In this document: one piece after another, positions 1 through 5,503 of the stretch
How the letters are laid out: every line of letters starts with the position of its first letter
How positions within the stretch are numbered: position 1 is the first letter of the stretch
Assembly: GCA_005786815.1 (NCBI GenBank)
Contig: SYDB01000172.1
Coordinates: forward strand, 1 to 6,983
Source of the DNA: Burkholderiales bacterium
GTDB taxonomy: Bacteria; Pseudomonadota; Gammaproteobacteria; Burkholderiales; Burkholderiaceae_C
Length of the DNA stretch: 6,983 nucleotides
Direction of reading: 5' to 3'
Translations under genes and position numbers: made by a program
Notes under the pieces: model-generated
The model's input: the letters and a program-made list of their open reading frames with translations, nothing else
What the model was told of the DNA's origin: nothing
The model's database searches: none

Positions 1-46
1 GCGGAAGGTAGCTTCCGGTGCCAGTAAGACGAGAAAAACGGGACAT
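1..46 (-). CDS. fabH: 3-oxoacyl-ACP synthase III (FabH), N-terminal fragment
   Basis: Only the first 15 codons plus one base are inside the window; the gene runs off the left edge. The reverse strand reads MSRFSRLTGTGSYLP, which matches the FabH beginning (an I/L-x-GTGSYLP motif right after the start). FabH condenses acetyl-CoA with malonyl-ACP and starts type II fatty acid synthesis in the cytoplasm. It lies 12 nt after the plsX stop codon on the same strand, the usual plsX-fabH order, so the two are probably co-transcribed. The Shine-Dalgarno sequence is weak, which suggests coupling to plsX translation. The catalytic Cys-His-Asn residues lie outside the window. Confidence 0.85.
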   Translation of the reverse strand, partial: MSRFSRLTGTGSYLP

Positions 47-58
47 CTAAATGAAAAC

Positions 59-1090
59 TCAGTCCGAGACGGGGGCCGATGTCACGCCCAACAAGGGGGC
101 GGCGTGGGCGATACGGTCACGAACGCGTTCGAGCAAGTTATGATTTGCAGCATCATACGCGCGGTTCAAAGCCGTCTCGAAGGAGAGCTCGTCTGCCGAA
201 CCGTGGCTCTTGAACACGATACCATTGAGCCCTAGCAGAGCGGCGCCATTGTAGCGGCGGTGGTCCACTTTATCTTTGAAGTGAGATAAAACAGGATAAG
301 CGAAGATAGCTGCAATTCGCGTATAGATATTGCGCATAAACGACTTTTTAAGTGTTTCGCTTATCTTATGGGCCAGTCCCTCACTGGCTTTTAAGGCCAC
401 ATTGCCGACAAAACCGTCGCAGACTATCAAATCGACTGTTCCTTGGTAAATATCAGTGCCTTCGACGTTTCCATAAAAATTCAGATCGCCGCTGTTAGCC
501 GCAGTTCGCAACAGTTCGGCTGTTTTTTTGATGATTTCATTACCTTTTATCGCTTCTTCACCGATATTCAATAAACCTACCGTAGGGCTTTCGATGTCGT
601 AGAGAACCGATACCAAGGCCGAACCAAGCACTGCAAACTGCAATAAGTGCTCGGGGGTGCAATCGACATTGGCGCCCAAATCGAGCATGGTGGAGCCGCC
701 ACCTTTGAAATTGGGCATACGCCCTGCGATCGCTGGGCGCTCAATGCCGTCCATGGTTTTGAGTACATAACGGGCAATCGCCATCAGCGCGCCCGTGTTG
801 CCCGCAGAAACAGCCGCCTGGGCTGCGCCATCTTTGATCTGCTCGATGGCCACACGCATGGAAGAGTCTTTTTTACGGCGCAGGGCGACTTCGATGGGGT
901 CGTCCATCGCGACCACTTCAGATGCTGCAACCACCTTAGCGCGTGGATGGGTAAAACCAGATAGGGCTTCTGGCAAACCCACTAATAACAAAGATGCGTC
1001 TGGATGGTTACTTAAAAACTGCCGGCAAGCAGCCAGTGTGACGCGGGGGCCGTGGTCACCCCCCATGCAATCAACGGCAACTGTGATCAT
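59..1090 (-). CDS. plsX: Phosphate:acyl-ACP acyltransferase PlsX
   Basis: 343 residues, normal full length. PlsX makes acyl-phosphate from acyl-ACP and phosphate, the acyl donor for PlsY in the first step of phosphatidic acid synthesis; it is a soluble protein that works at the membrane surface. Visible family motifs: DCMGGDHGP near residues 7-15, [10 protein letters not shown] at 94-103, LDLGANVD at 136-143, GLLNIGEE with a nearby KGNE at 172-185, NVEGTDI at 208-214, CDGFVGN at 224-230 and a C-terminal KSHGSAD at 294-300. The ATG start gives the expected N-terminus (MITVAVDC). The ribosome binding site is poor (TAAAGAT), and the leader directly follows an intrinsic terminator-like hairpin, so expression may depend on read-through from rpmF or on coupling. 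The stop codon is 12 nt before fabH. Confidence 0.97.
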   Translation of the reverse strand: MITVAVDCMGGDHGPRVTLAACRQFLSNHPDASLLLVGLPEALSGFTHPRAKVVAASEVVAMDDPIEVALRRKKDSSMRVAIEQIKDGAAQAAVSAGNTGALMAIARYVLKTMDGIERPAIAGRMPNFKGGGSTMLDLGANVDCTPEHLLQFAVLGSALVSVLYDIESPTVGLLNIGEEAIKGNEIIKKTAELLRTAANSGDLNFYGNVEGTDIYQGTVDLIVCDGFVGNVALKASEGLAHKISETLKKSFMRNIYTRIAAIFAYPVLSHFKDKVDHRRYNGAALLGLNGIVFKSHGSADELSFETALNRAYDAANHNLLERVRDRIAHAAPLLGVTSAPVSD

Positions 1091-1106
1091 GCGGGTATCT
1101 TTAGGA

Positions 1107-1145
1107 AGAAAAACAAAAGCCCGAGGCGCTATGAGTGCCGCGGGC
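1107..1145 (-). terminator. Intrinsic terminator or attenuator between rpmF and plsX
   Basis: Read on the minus strand, GCCCG-C-GGC, a 9-nt loop (ACTCATAGC), then GCC-T-CGGGC form an 8-bp stem with one C/T mismatch. It is followed at once by TTTTGTTTTT. Stem arms are at 1141-1145/1119-1123 and 1137-1139/1125-1127. It lies 19 nt after the rpmF stop and 16 nt before the plsX start, so full termination would cut plsX-fabH off from the rpmF promoter. Partial termination, lowering lipid-gene expression relative to the ribosomal protein, is the likelier role (inference). Confidence 0.75.
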
Positions 1146-1164
1146 CGTTTGGTATTGGCGTGGA

Positions 1165-1347
1165 TTACGCTTCGGTTTTGCTTTTCAGCACTTTACGACC
1201 ACGGTAAAAGCCGTTGGGGCTGATGTGGTGACGCAGGTGGGTTTCGCCTGTTGTAGGCTCAACAGCAGTACCGGGGGTAGTCAAAGCAGTATGCGAGTTG
1301 TGCATACCGCGCTTAGAAGGAGATTTTTTGTTTTGCTGGACAGCCAT
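1165..1347 (-). CDS. rpmF: 50S ribosomal protein L32
   Basis: 60 residues, the normal L32 length. The N-terminus [19 protein letters not shown] and the later ETGETH-like segment [10 protein letters not shown] plus GFYRGRKV are typical of L32, a small basic protein of the large ribosomal subunit near the peptidyl-transferase exit region. There are no cysteines, so this is the zinc-independent form, as in E. coli. Translation starts at ATG 1347 behind a clear Shine-Dalgarno sequence AGGAG (1354-1358 on the complement, 6 nt before ATG). It sits between yceD (101 bp upstream) and plsX (74 bp downstream), the conserved yceD-rpmF-plsX-fabH order. A strong promoter lies at its upstream edge and a terminator-like hairpin follows it, so it may be made mainly as a short rpmF transcript. 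Confidence 0.98.
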   Translation of the reverse strand: MAVQQNKKSPSKRGMHNSHTALTTPGTAVEPTTGETHLRHHISPNGFYRGRKVLKSKTEA

Positions 1348-1424
1348 GTGAGGCTCCTAGACGGTTAAATGGGTTAATTCACGGTGACGACACCAGCACA
1401 AGCTAGTTTCGCACGAAGCCCACG

Positions 1425-1452
1425 ATTATAGCGGATCCGGGCCGATTGTCAG
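1425..1452 (-). promoter_or_regulatory. Sigma70-type promoter for rpmF, overlapping the yceD stop codon
   Basis: On the minus strand the -35 box is CTGACA (1452-1447, five of six consensus bases), followed by a 16-bp spacer and a perfect -10 box TATAAT (1430-1425). Transcription should begin near 1418, giving an rpmF leader of about 70 nt. The yceD stop codon TGA (1451-1449) lies inside the -35 box. The leader holds a small GGTG-TCGT-CACC hairpin (1383-1394) and two TTAACC copies before the Shine-Dalgarno sequence. This is the best promoter match in the window. Confidence 0.8.
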
Positions 1453-1988
1453 TCTTTGCCAAGCCGCATCGTCGCCAAAACCGCAAAAGGGTTGGGTTTG
1501 GCGTCTGCATCCGCGTCGGAATCGTCTTTCGAAGTGGGCGCGTGCTCACTTTGACAGCTTATGTGCATCGGCACCAAAGGCAAGGCCATCAAAAGCTCGT
1601 CTTCGACCAGCGCCAGTAGATCGAAGTCTCTGTTGATCACCAGCAGATCCTCTTCGCTTTCATCGTCTTGGGCCTCGGCCGTCGCCTCGTCTTTGACGAA
1701 ACGAAAACTTCTATCAACCTCCAAAGCCTGCTCCACGGTTTTCAAACAGCGTTGGCAGGTCAGGGGGACTTCGGTCTTGGCTTGCAAATGCATCCAAGCG
1801 GCGTCATGACCGTCGCTGGCTGGGCGCAACTCGCCTTGGGCAGACCAAGTGACTTTGCCAGCGACTTCCTCTGCACAGTCTGCGCGCAAGCGAAGCATGC
1901 TGTGCAAATCGACCTCGCCCGACAAGGTACTTTGGTTTGTTGCGAAAGCATTGACGTCAAGGTGTTGCGGGCTATTGGTAGAGGACAT
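1449..1988 (-). CDS. yceD: YceD family (DUF177) protein, probable 23S rRNA/large-subunit biogenesis factor
   Basis: 179 residues from ATG 1988; an in-frame extension upstream to 2054 would run through the divergent yceF start and is not family-like, so the shorter start is chosen. Family marks: VPLTCQRCL (residues 74-82) with a Cys78-x-x-Cys81 pair, an acidic stretch then EEDLLVINRDFDLLALVEDELLMALPLVPMH (written here as the segment 112-142), a His142/Cys145 pair, and the C-terminal NPFAVLATMR. The Cys/Cys/His/Cys set could bind a metal (inference). DUF177 proteins are encoded next to rpmF in very many bacteria and have been linked to 23S rRNA accumulation; the molecular role is not settled. 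The residue 150-166 region is rich in Asp and Ala and is likely disordered. No convincing Shine-Dalgarno sequence is seen. Confidence 0.92.
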   Translation of the reverse strand: MSSTNSPQHLDVNAFATNQSTLSGEVDLHSMLRLRADCAEEVAGKVTWSAQGELRPASDGHDAAWMHLQAKTEVPLTCQRCLKTVEQALEVDRSFRFVKDEATAEAQDDESEEDLLVINRDFDLLALVEDELLMALPLVPMHISCQSEHAPTSKDDSDADADAKPNPFAVLATMRLGKD

Positions 1989-2003
1989 ACGTTGCAGTGT
2001 AAG
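1975..2003 (+). promoter_or_regulatory. Possible yceF promoter in the yceF/yceD divergent gap
   Basis: TTGGTA (1975-1980, four of six), a 17-bp spacer and TGTAAG (1998-2003, four of six) form a weak sigma70-like pair. It would start transcription only about 7 nt before the yceF ATG. It overlaps the yceD start codon. The gap between the two start codons is 28 bp, so any yceF or yceD promoter must extend into the opposite gene. This is a weak match and may be chance. Confidence 0.22.
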
Positions 2004-2016
2004 AGAATCACTTCTT

Positions 2017-2607
2017 ATGTCTTCTACCCCTCGCTCCCTCATTTTGGGGTCCACCTCGCGCTATCGACACGAATTACTTTCGCGTTTGCGCATACCGTTT
2101 GACGTAGTGGCGCCTGAAGTTGACGAAACCCCGCTAGCTGGAGAACTTCCACACGCTTTAGCCAGCCGTTTGGCGCTGGCCAAAGCCCACGCAGTCGCCA
2201 AACTTCATCCAGATGCTGTAGTCATTGGCTCCGACCAAGTGGCCGACTTAAAAGGTGAGCCTTTGGGCAAACCCGGCAACCATTTGCGCGCAGTGCAACA
2301 GTTGCAACGCATGCGCGGGGTAACAGTCGTGTTTCAAACCGCGGTGGCTGTGGTGTGTCACACAACGGGTTTTGAACGAATGGAAGTAGCAGCCGTGCGC
2401 GTGCACTTTCGCGACTTATCTGATGCAGAAATTGAGGCGTACCTCCAAGCCGAACAGCCATACGACTGTGCAGGCAGCGCCAAAAGTGAAGGTCTAGGCA
2501 TTGCCTTGTTGGACGCAATCGACAACGACGACCCAACAGCGCTGATCGGCTTACCCTTGATACGCACCTGCCGGATGCTGCGAGACGCGGGGATCCCTAT
2601 TTTTTAA
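2017..2607 (+). CDS. yceF: Maf/YceF-family nucleotide pyrophosphatase, 7-methyl-GTP type
   Basis: 196 residues, the usual length. Maf proteins hydrolyse non-canonical NTPs to the monophosphate and pyrophosphate; the YceF branch prefers 7-methyl-GTP. Motifs: LILGSTSRYR (residues 8-17), APEVDETP (32-39), IGSDQV (70-75, with the presumed catalytic Asp73), LGKP (83-86), HFRDLSDAEIEAYL (130-143), CAGSAKSEGLGIALL (151-165) and DPTALIGLPL (172-181). APEVDETP and CAGSxKSEGxG follow the YceF branch rather than the dTTP/UTP branch (YhdE). The ATG at 2017 is chosen because the protein then starts just before the nucleotide-binding GSTS motif; earlier in-frame codons lie in yceD on the other strand. The Shine-Dalgarno is weak (AAGAGA, about 10 nt upstream). 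The gene is divergent from yceD, as in E. coli, and probably co-transcribed with the methyltransferase that follows. Confidence 0.95.
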   Translation: MSSTPRSLILGSTSRYRHELLSRLRIPFDVVAPEVDETPLAGELPHALASRLALAKAHAVAKLHPDAVVIGSDQVADLKGEPLGKPGNHLRAVQQLQRMRGVTVVFQTAVAVVCHTTGFERMEVAAVRVHFRDLSDAEIEAYLQAEQPYDCAGSAKSEGLGIALLDAIDNDDPTALIGLPLIRTCRMLRDAGIPIF

Positions 2608-2615
2608 GCGCCAAA

Positions 2616-2641
2616 GGCTTAAAACACGCGGTTTTTTAGCC
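2616..2641 (+). other. Imperfect hairpin between yceF and the methyltransferase gene
   Basis: GGCT-T-AAAAC, loop ACGCG, GTTTT-TT-AGCC gives about 9 pairs with a small internal loop, just after the yceF stop. No U-run follows the stem, so it is not a standard terminator. It could be an mRNA-stabilising stem or an overlap of chance pairings. The 65-bp gap otherwise holds nothing clear, and there is no evident ribosome binding site before the next ATG. Confidence 0.3.
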
Positions 2642-2672
2642 GCCAGTCTTAGCCAATCTGATCAACTACTTC

Positions 2673-3437
2673 ATGACCACACCACAAAAAGGCACGCTCT
2701 ATTTAGTGCCCACGCCACTTGACTTTGGGTGCGATACCTCCGCACCCATCGCCGATGTTTTGCCGCAAGCCACTTTGCGGGTCGCATCTGGCTTGACCCA
2801 CTGGATCACTGAAAACGCCAAAAGCACGCGCGCATTTTTAAAACGCGTGAACGAAGTAGCGCCACTCACTGTTACTTTGCAAGATATGCAGATCACCGAA
2901 CTGCCGCGCGAAGTCCACAAAAAAGGCGATCACCAAGGCGAGTTCGACGCCAAGCCCCTGCTTGCATTGGCATTGAAAGGCCAAGACATTGGCCTCGTCA
3001 GCGAAGCAGGTATGCCAGCAGTGGCAGACCCAGGTTCTTCCGTCGTAATGGCCGCGCACCAACTAGGAATTCGGGTCGTGCCTTTAGTGGGCCCCGTGTC
3101 GTTGCTTCTGGCCTTGGCTGCCAGTGGATTGAATGGACAAAACTTCGCCTTCGTTGGCTATTTGCCGCAAGACAGCGCAGCGCGCTTGCAACGCATACGC
3201 GAACTCGAAACACTGGCCATGAAAACCGGCCAAACCCAACTCTTTATAGAGACGCCTTATCGCAATAAAGCTTTGTGGGAAGCGCTACTCAAAGGTTTGC
3301 AAGTCAACACGCGGCTTGCGCGCGCTAGCGGCCTCACCTTGCCTACGATGGATGTGAAGTGCTTTAGTGTGAAAGATTGGCGCCAACAACCGAGCGAAAT
3401 AAATGACGCGCCAACAGTTTTTGCTATTGGCAAGTAA
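2673..3437 (+). CDS. RsmI-like SAM-dependent methyltransferase (tetrapyrrole methylase fold), substrate unknown
   Basis: 254 residues. It is clearly related to RsmI, which 2'-O-methylates C1402 of 16S rRNA: GTLYLVPTPL (7-16), VSEAGMPAVADPG (109-121, RsmI has SDAGTPxxxDPG), VVPLVGPVSLLLAL (135-148), FAFVGYLP (158-165) and FIETPYRN (191-198). It differs from RsmI in important places. The conserved AEDTR segment is replaced by TENAKSTRAFL (46-56), residues 60-95 carry a lineage-specific stretch, and the C-terminal extension of RsmI is missing (RsmI is about 285 residues). It is therefore more likely a paralogue than RsmI itself; whether it acts on RNA or a small molecule cannot be told. The protein should be cytoplasmic. 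It follows yceF on the same strand and ends 11 bp from the convergent sppA-like gene. There is no good Shine-Dalgarno before ATG 2673, but the GTLYLVPTP motif begins at residue 7, which supports this start. Confidence 0.85.
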   Translation: MTTPQKGTLYLVPTPLDFGCDTSAPIADVLPQATLRVASGLTHWITENAKSTRAFLKRVNEVAPLTVTLQDMQITELPREVHKKGDHQGEFDAKPLLALALKGQDIGLVSEAGMPAVADPGSSVVMAAHQLGIRVVPLVGPVSLLLALAASGLNGQNFAFVGYLPQDSAARLQRIRELETLAMKTGQTQLFIETPYRNKALWEALLKGLQVNTRLARASGLTLPTMDVKCFSVKDWRQQPSEINDAPTVFAIGK

Positions 3438-3444
3438 TTAGCAA
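3421..3444. other. Inverted repeat across the convergent stop codons
   Basis: TTGCTA (3421-3426) and TAGCAA (3439-3444) form a perfect 6-bp stem around a 12-nt loop that contains the methyltransferase stop codon. It sits in the 11-bp gap between convergent genes, a place where a bidirectional terminator would be expected. Neither strand has a proper U-run directly after the stem, so terminator function is only possible. Confidence 0.3.
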
Positions 3445-3448
3445 GCGA

Positions 3449-4426
3449 TTACCTAACGGCCGGCTGCCGCTGCAAAGCTTGCACCGCGCCCTCACCAATA
3501 GCAGCACCAAAACGCTTGGCTAAGCGTTCAGCCACGTTGTCATGACGGGTGTAATCGATGATGTCTTCGGCTTTGACAATTTCACGCGCGACGTAATCTA
3601 CGTTACCCAAGCCATCGGCCAAACCGATATCAACGGCTTGCTGGCCACTCCAAAACAAACCCGTAAACAACTCAGGCGTTTCTTTCAAACGCTTGCCGCG
3701 TCCTTCACGCACCACCTGAATAAATTGCGCATGGATTTGGTCCAGCAAAGTTTGCGCATGGGTACGCTGGGCTTTGGTTTGCGGGCTGAAGGGATCCAAG
3801 AATCCTTTGTTCACACCAGCTGTCATCAAGCGACGCTCCACACCTAGTTTGTCCATCAAGCCGGTAAAACCAAAACCGTCCATCAACACGCCAATACTCC
3901 CAACAATACTGGCCTTGTCGACATAAATTTCATCCGCGGCCACCGCGATGTAATACGCCGCGGAGGCACAAGATTCCTCCACCACCGCATAAACCGGTTT
4001 TTCATACTTGGCCTTGAGGCGACGCACCTCGTCGTTGATGATGCCCGCTTGCACTGGGCTACCACCAGGTGAGTTGATCAACAACACAATGGCGCGGGAT
4101 CCTTCGTCTTCAAAAGCTGCGCGCAAGGCGTTCACCGTCCATTCGGCACTCGCGTCAGAACCATCGGCAATCTCACCTTTGATGGCAACTACCGCCGTAT
4201 GCGGCTGGCTAGGGCCAGAACTTCCGACGCCTGCGCGATGAAATCCTGTCCAAACCAGGAATACAAATAGCGCTAACCAAGCAAATCGGAAAAAGATACG
4301 CCAGCGACGGCTTGCCCGCTGTTCCGCCAAAGTGGCAAATGCCAGACGTTCTAGGGTATCGCGTTCCCACACCACTTTGTGGCTAGGTGCGGACGGCGTA
4401 TTAGGTTGCTGATGGTTGTCTGACAT
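3449..4426 (-). CDS. sppA: S49-family signal peptide peptidase (SppA-like), membrane-anchored
   Basis: 325 residues, the short single-domain SppA form. The cytoplasmic N-terminus (1-43) is followed by one hydrophobic segment at about 44-60 (IFFRFAWLALFVFLVW) acting as a signal anchor, so the catalytic domain faces the periplasm. The domain shows VVAIKGEI (79-86), LLINSPGG (115-122), ESCASAAYY (151-159) with the predicted nucleophile Ser155, VGSIGVL (175-181) and TAGVNKGFLDPFSP (202-215) with the predicted general base Lys207. The Ser-Lys spacing of 52 equals that of B. subtilis SppA. The usual SGG after the serine is SAA here. S49 peptidases degrade cleaved signal peptides and some membrane proteins. 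Last gene of the rluC operon; it starts 8 nt after the Rieske stop and has no clear Shine-Dalgarno, suggesting translational coupling. Confidence 0.92.
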   Translation of the reverse strand: MSDNHQQPNTPSAPSHKVVWERDTLERLAFATLAEQRASRRWRIFFRFAWLALFVFLVWTGFHRAGVGSSGPSQPHTAVVAIKGEIADGSDASAEWTVNALRAAFEDEGSRAIVLLINSPGGSPVQAGIINDEVRRLKAKYEKPVYAVVEESCASAAYYIAVAADEIYVDKASIVGSIGVLMDGFGFTGLMDKLGVERRLMTAGVNKGFLDPFSPQTKAQRTHAQTLLDQIHAQFIQVVREGRGKRLKETPELFTGLFWSGQQAVDIGLADGLGNVDYVAREIVKAEDIIDYTRHDNVAERLAKRFGAAIGEGAVQALQRQPAVR

Positions 4427-4434
4427 GTCGGGTG

Positions 4435-4821
4435 TTAAAGAGGAAATTCAAAAGGTTTTAAGTTGTAAGCAGTATGCCAGTGGACCACGCCATCTGTTTC
4501 TGAAAGGTCAATCTTCACCAAGCCACCACGGCATGGGCCACCTGAGCATTCGCCGGTATCGGGCGCATACACCGCGCCGTGTGTAGCGCACAGCAACCAT
4601 CTGCCGGTGTCGTCAAAAAACTGGTCGGGTTGGAAATCCATTTCCATGGCCACATGGGTGCAACGGTTTAAATACGCATGGGGCTGGCCTTCAAAACGCA
4701 CCGCAAACGCGCGGCAGGTTTGGCCCGCATACACCACATCAAAGGGAACGGCTCTTGTGCCTTCTTGTAAGTCTGCACTTGCGCAAAAGGCTATGCGCTG
4801 ATTTGCGTCATCTGGGTTCAT
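4435..4821 (-). CDS. Small soluble Rieske [2Fe-2S] protein
   Basis: 128 residues with one Rieske domain and no signal peptide or membrane segment, so a cytoplasmic ferredoxin-like protein. Cluster ligands: Cys54-Thr-His56 (in NRCTHVAME) and Cys78-Ala-Thr-His81 (in LCATHGAVY), i.e. C-x-H and C-x2-H, two Cys and two His. The gap between His56 and Cys78 is 21 residues, longer than the common 15-17; the insert carries FQPDQFFDDTG. After box 2, DTGECSGGPCRGGLVKI (88-104) matches the usual Rieske strand, with extra Cys92 and Cys97. No partner oxygenase or reductase is nearby, so the redox role is unknown. The start at ATG 4821 has a clear GAGGA (4826-4830 on the complement), 4 nt upstream, and lies 10 nt after the HAD stop. 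Confidence 0.88.
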   Translation of the reverse strand: MNPDDANQRIAFCASADLQEGTRAVPFDVVYAGQTCRAFAVRFEGQPHAYLNRCTHVAMEMDFQPDQFFDDTGRWLLCATHGAVYAPDTGECSGGPCRGGLVKIDLSETDGVVHWHTAYNLKPFEFPL

Positions 4822-4831
4822 CCTGTCCTCG

Positions 4832-5503
4832 CTACCCGTTTACCAACAACCAATCGTGTAAGTCCCGCACCGTGTGTGCCACAAAGCGCGGTTGCAAAGC
4901 GGCAAATTCTGAATGGTCATGCGCGCCGTAACTCACCCCCACACTGGGGCAACCCGCTCTTTTGGCCATTTCTAAATCGTGGGTGGTGTCGCCGACCATC
5001 AAGGTGCGCTCTGGCGGCACACCAAATTCACCCATCAACTCGTGCAACATCAATGGGTTGGGCTTGCCCGCGGTTTCATCGGCGGTACGCGATGCATCAA
5101 ACAAGCCTTGCAATTGCACGGTATTCAAAGCCTCTGTCAAACCTTTGCGGCTTTTGCCGGTGGCCACTGTCAACACATGCTGGCGTTCACGCAAAGCGTG
5201 GAGCATGGGCAAGATGCCGTCGAACAAGCTGATGTCGTTGACATGTTGTTGGTAATGGAAACGGTAGCGCTCGCCGAGCAAGGGGTATTTCTCTTTCGGC
5301 ACATCGGGTGCGGCGTGAGCCAAAGCCGGCATGAGCGCCATACCAATTACATAAGCGGCTGCCGTGTCACTAGGTTTGGCGCCACCCACATCCTGCACCG
5401 CCGCTTGGATGCAACGCGTGATGATTTGCGTCGAATCAAACAAAGTGCCATCCCAATCGAAGGCGATCAAATCAAATTGCCGGATCTTTGGCGCGGTGCT
5501 CAT
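4832..5503 (-). CDS. HAD-superfamily phosphatase, Gph/phosphoglycolate phosphatase-like (subfamily IA)
   Basis: 223 residues. The four HAD motifs are complete: I, FDWDGTLFDST (15-25) with nucleophile Asp16 and acid/base Asp18; II, Thr115 in TVATGKS (112-118); III, Lys147 in AGKPNP (145-150); IV, VGDTTHDLEMA (170-180) with Asp172 and Asp176. An alpha-helical cap (roughly 25-95) marks type IA. The nearest known enzymes are phosphoglycolate phosphatase and other small phosphate-ester phosphatases; the true substrate cannot be read from sequence. ATG 5503 is chosen over an in-frame extension to 5614, because it overlaps the rluC stop as ATGA (4 nt) and places the nucleophile at the normal distance from the N-terminus. 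No good Shine-Dalgarno is seen, consistent with coupling to rluC. Confidence 0.9.
   Translation of the reverse strand: MSTAPKIRQFDLIAFDWDGTLFDSTQIITRCIQAAVQDVGGAKPSDTAAAYVIGMALMPALAHAAPDVPKEKYPLLGERYRFHYQQHVNDISLFDGILPMLHALRERQHVLTVATGKSRKGLTEALNTVQLQGLFDASRTADETAGKPNPLMLHELMGEFGVPPERTLMVGDTTHDLEMAKRAGCPSVGVSYGAHDHSEFAALQPRFVAHTVRDLHDWLLVNG

Noticed and set aside
1849..2016. N-terminal extension of yceF upstream of 2017
   Set aside because: It would overlap yceD on the other strand and adds 56 residues not found in Maf proteins, which start just before the GSTS motif.
1989..2054. N-terminal extension of yceD to 2054
   Set aside because: It would cross the start of yceF, and the added residues do not resemble the family.
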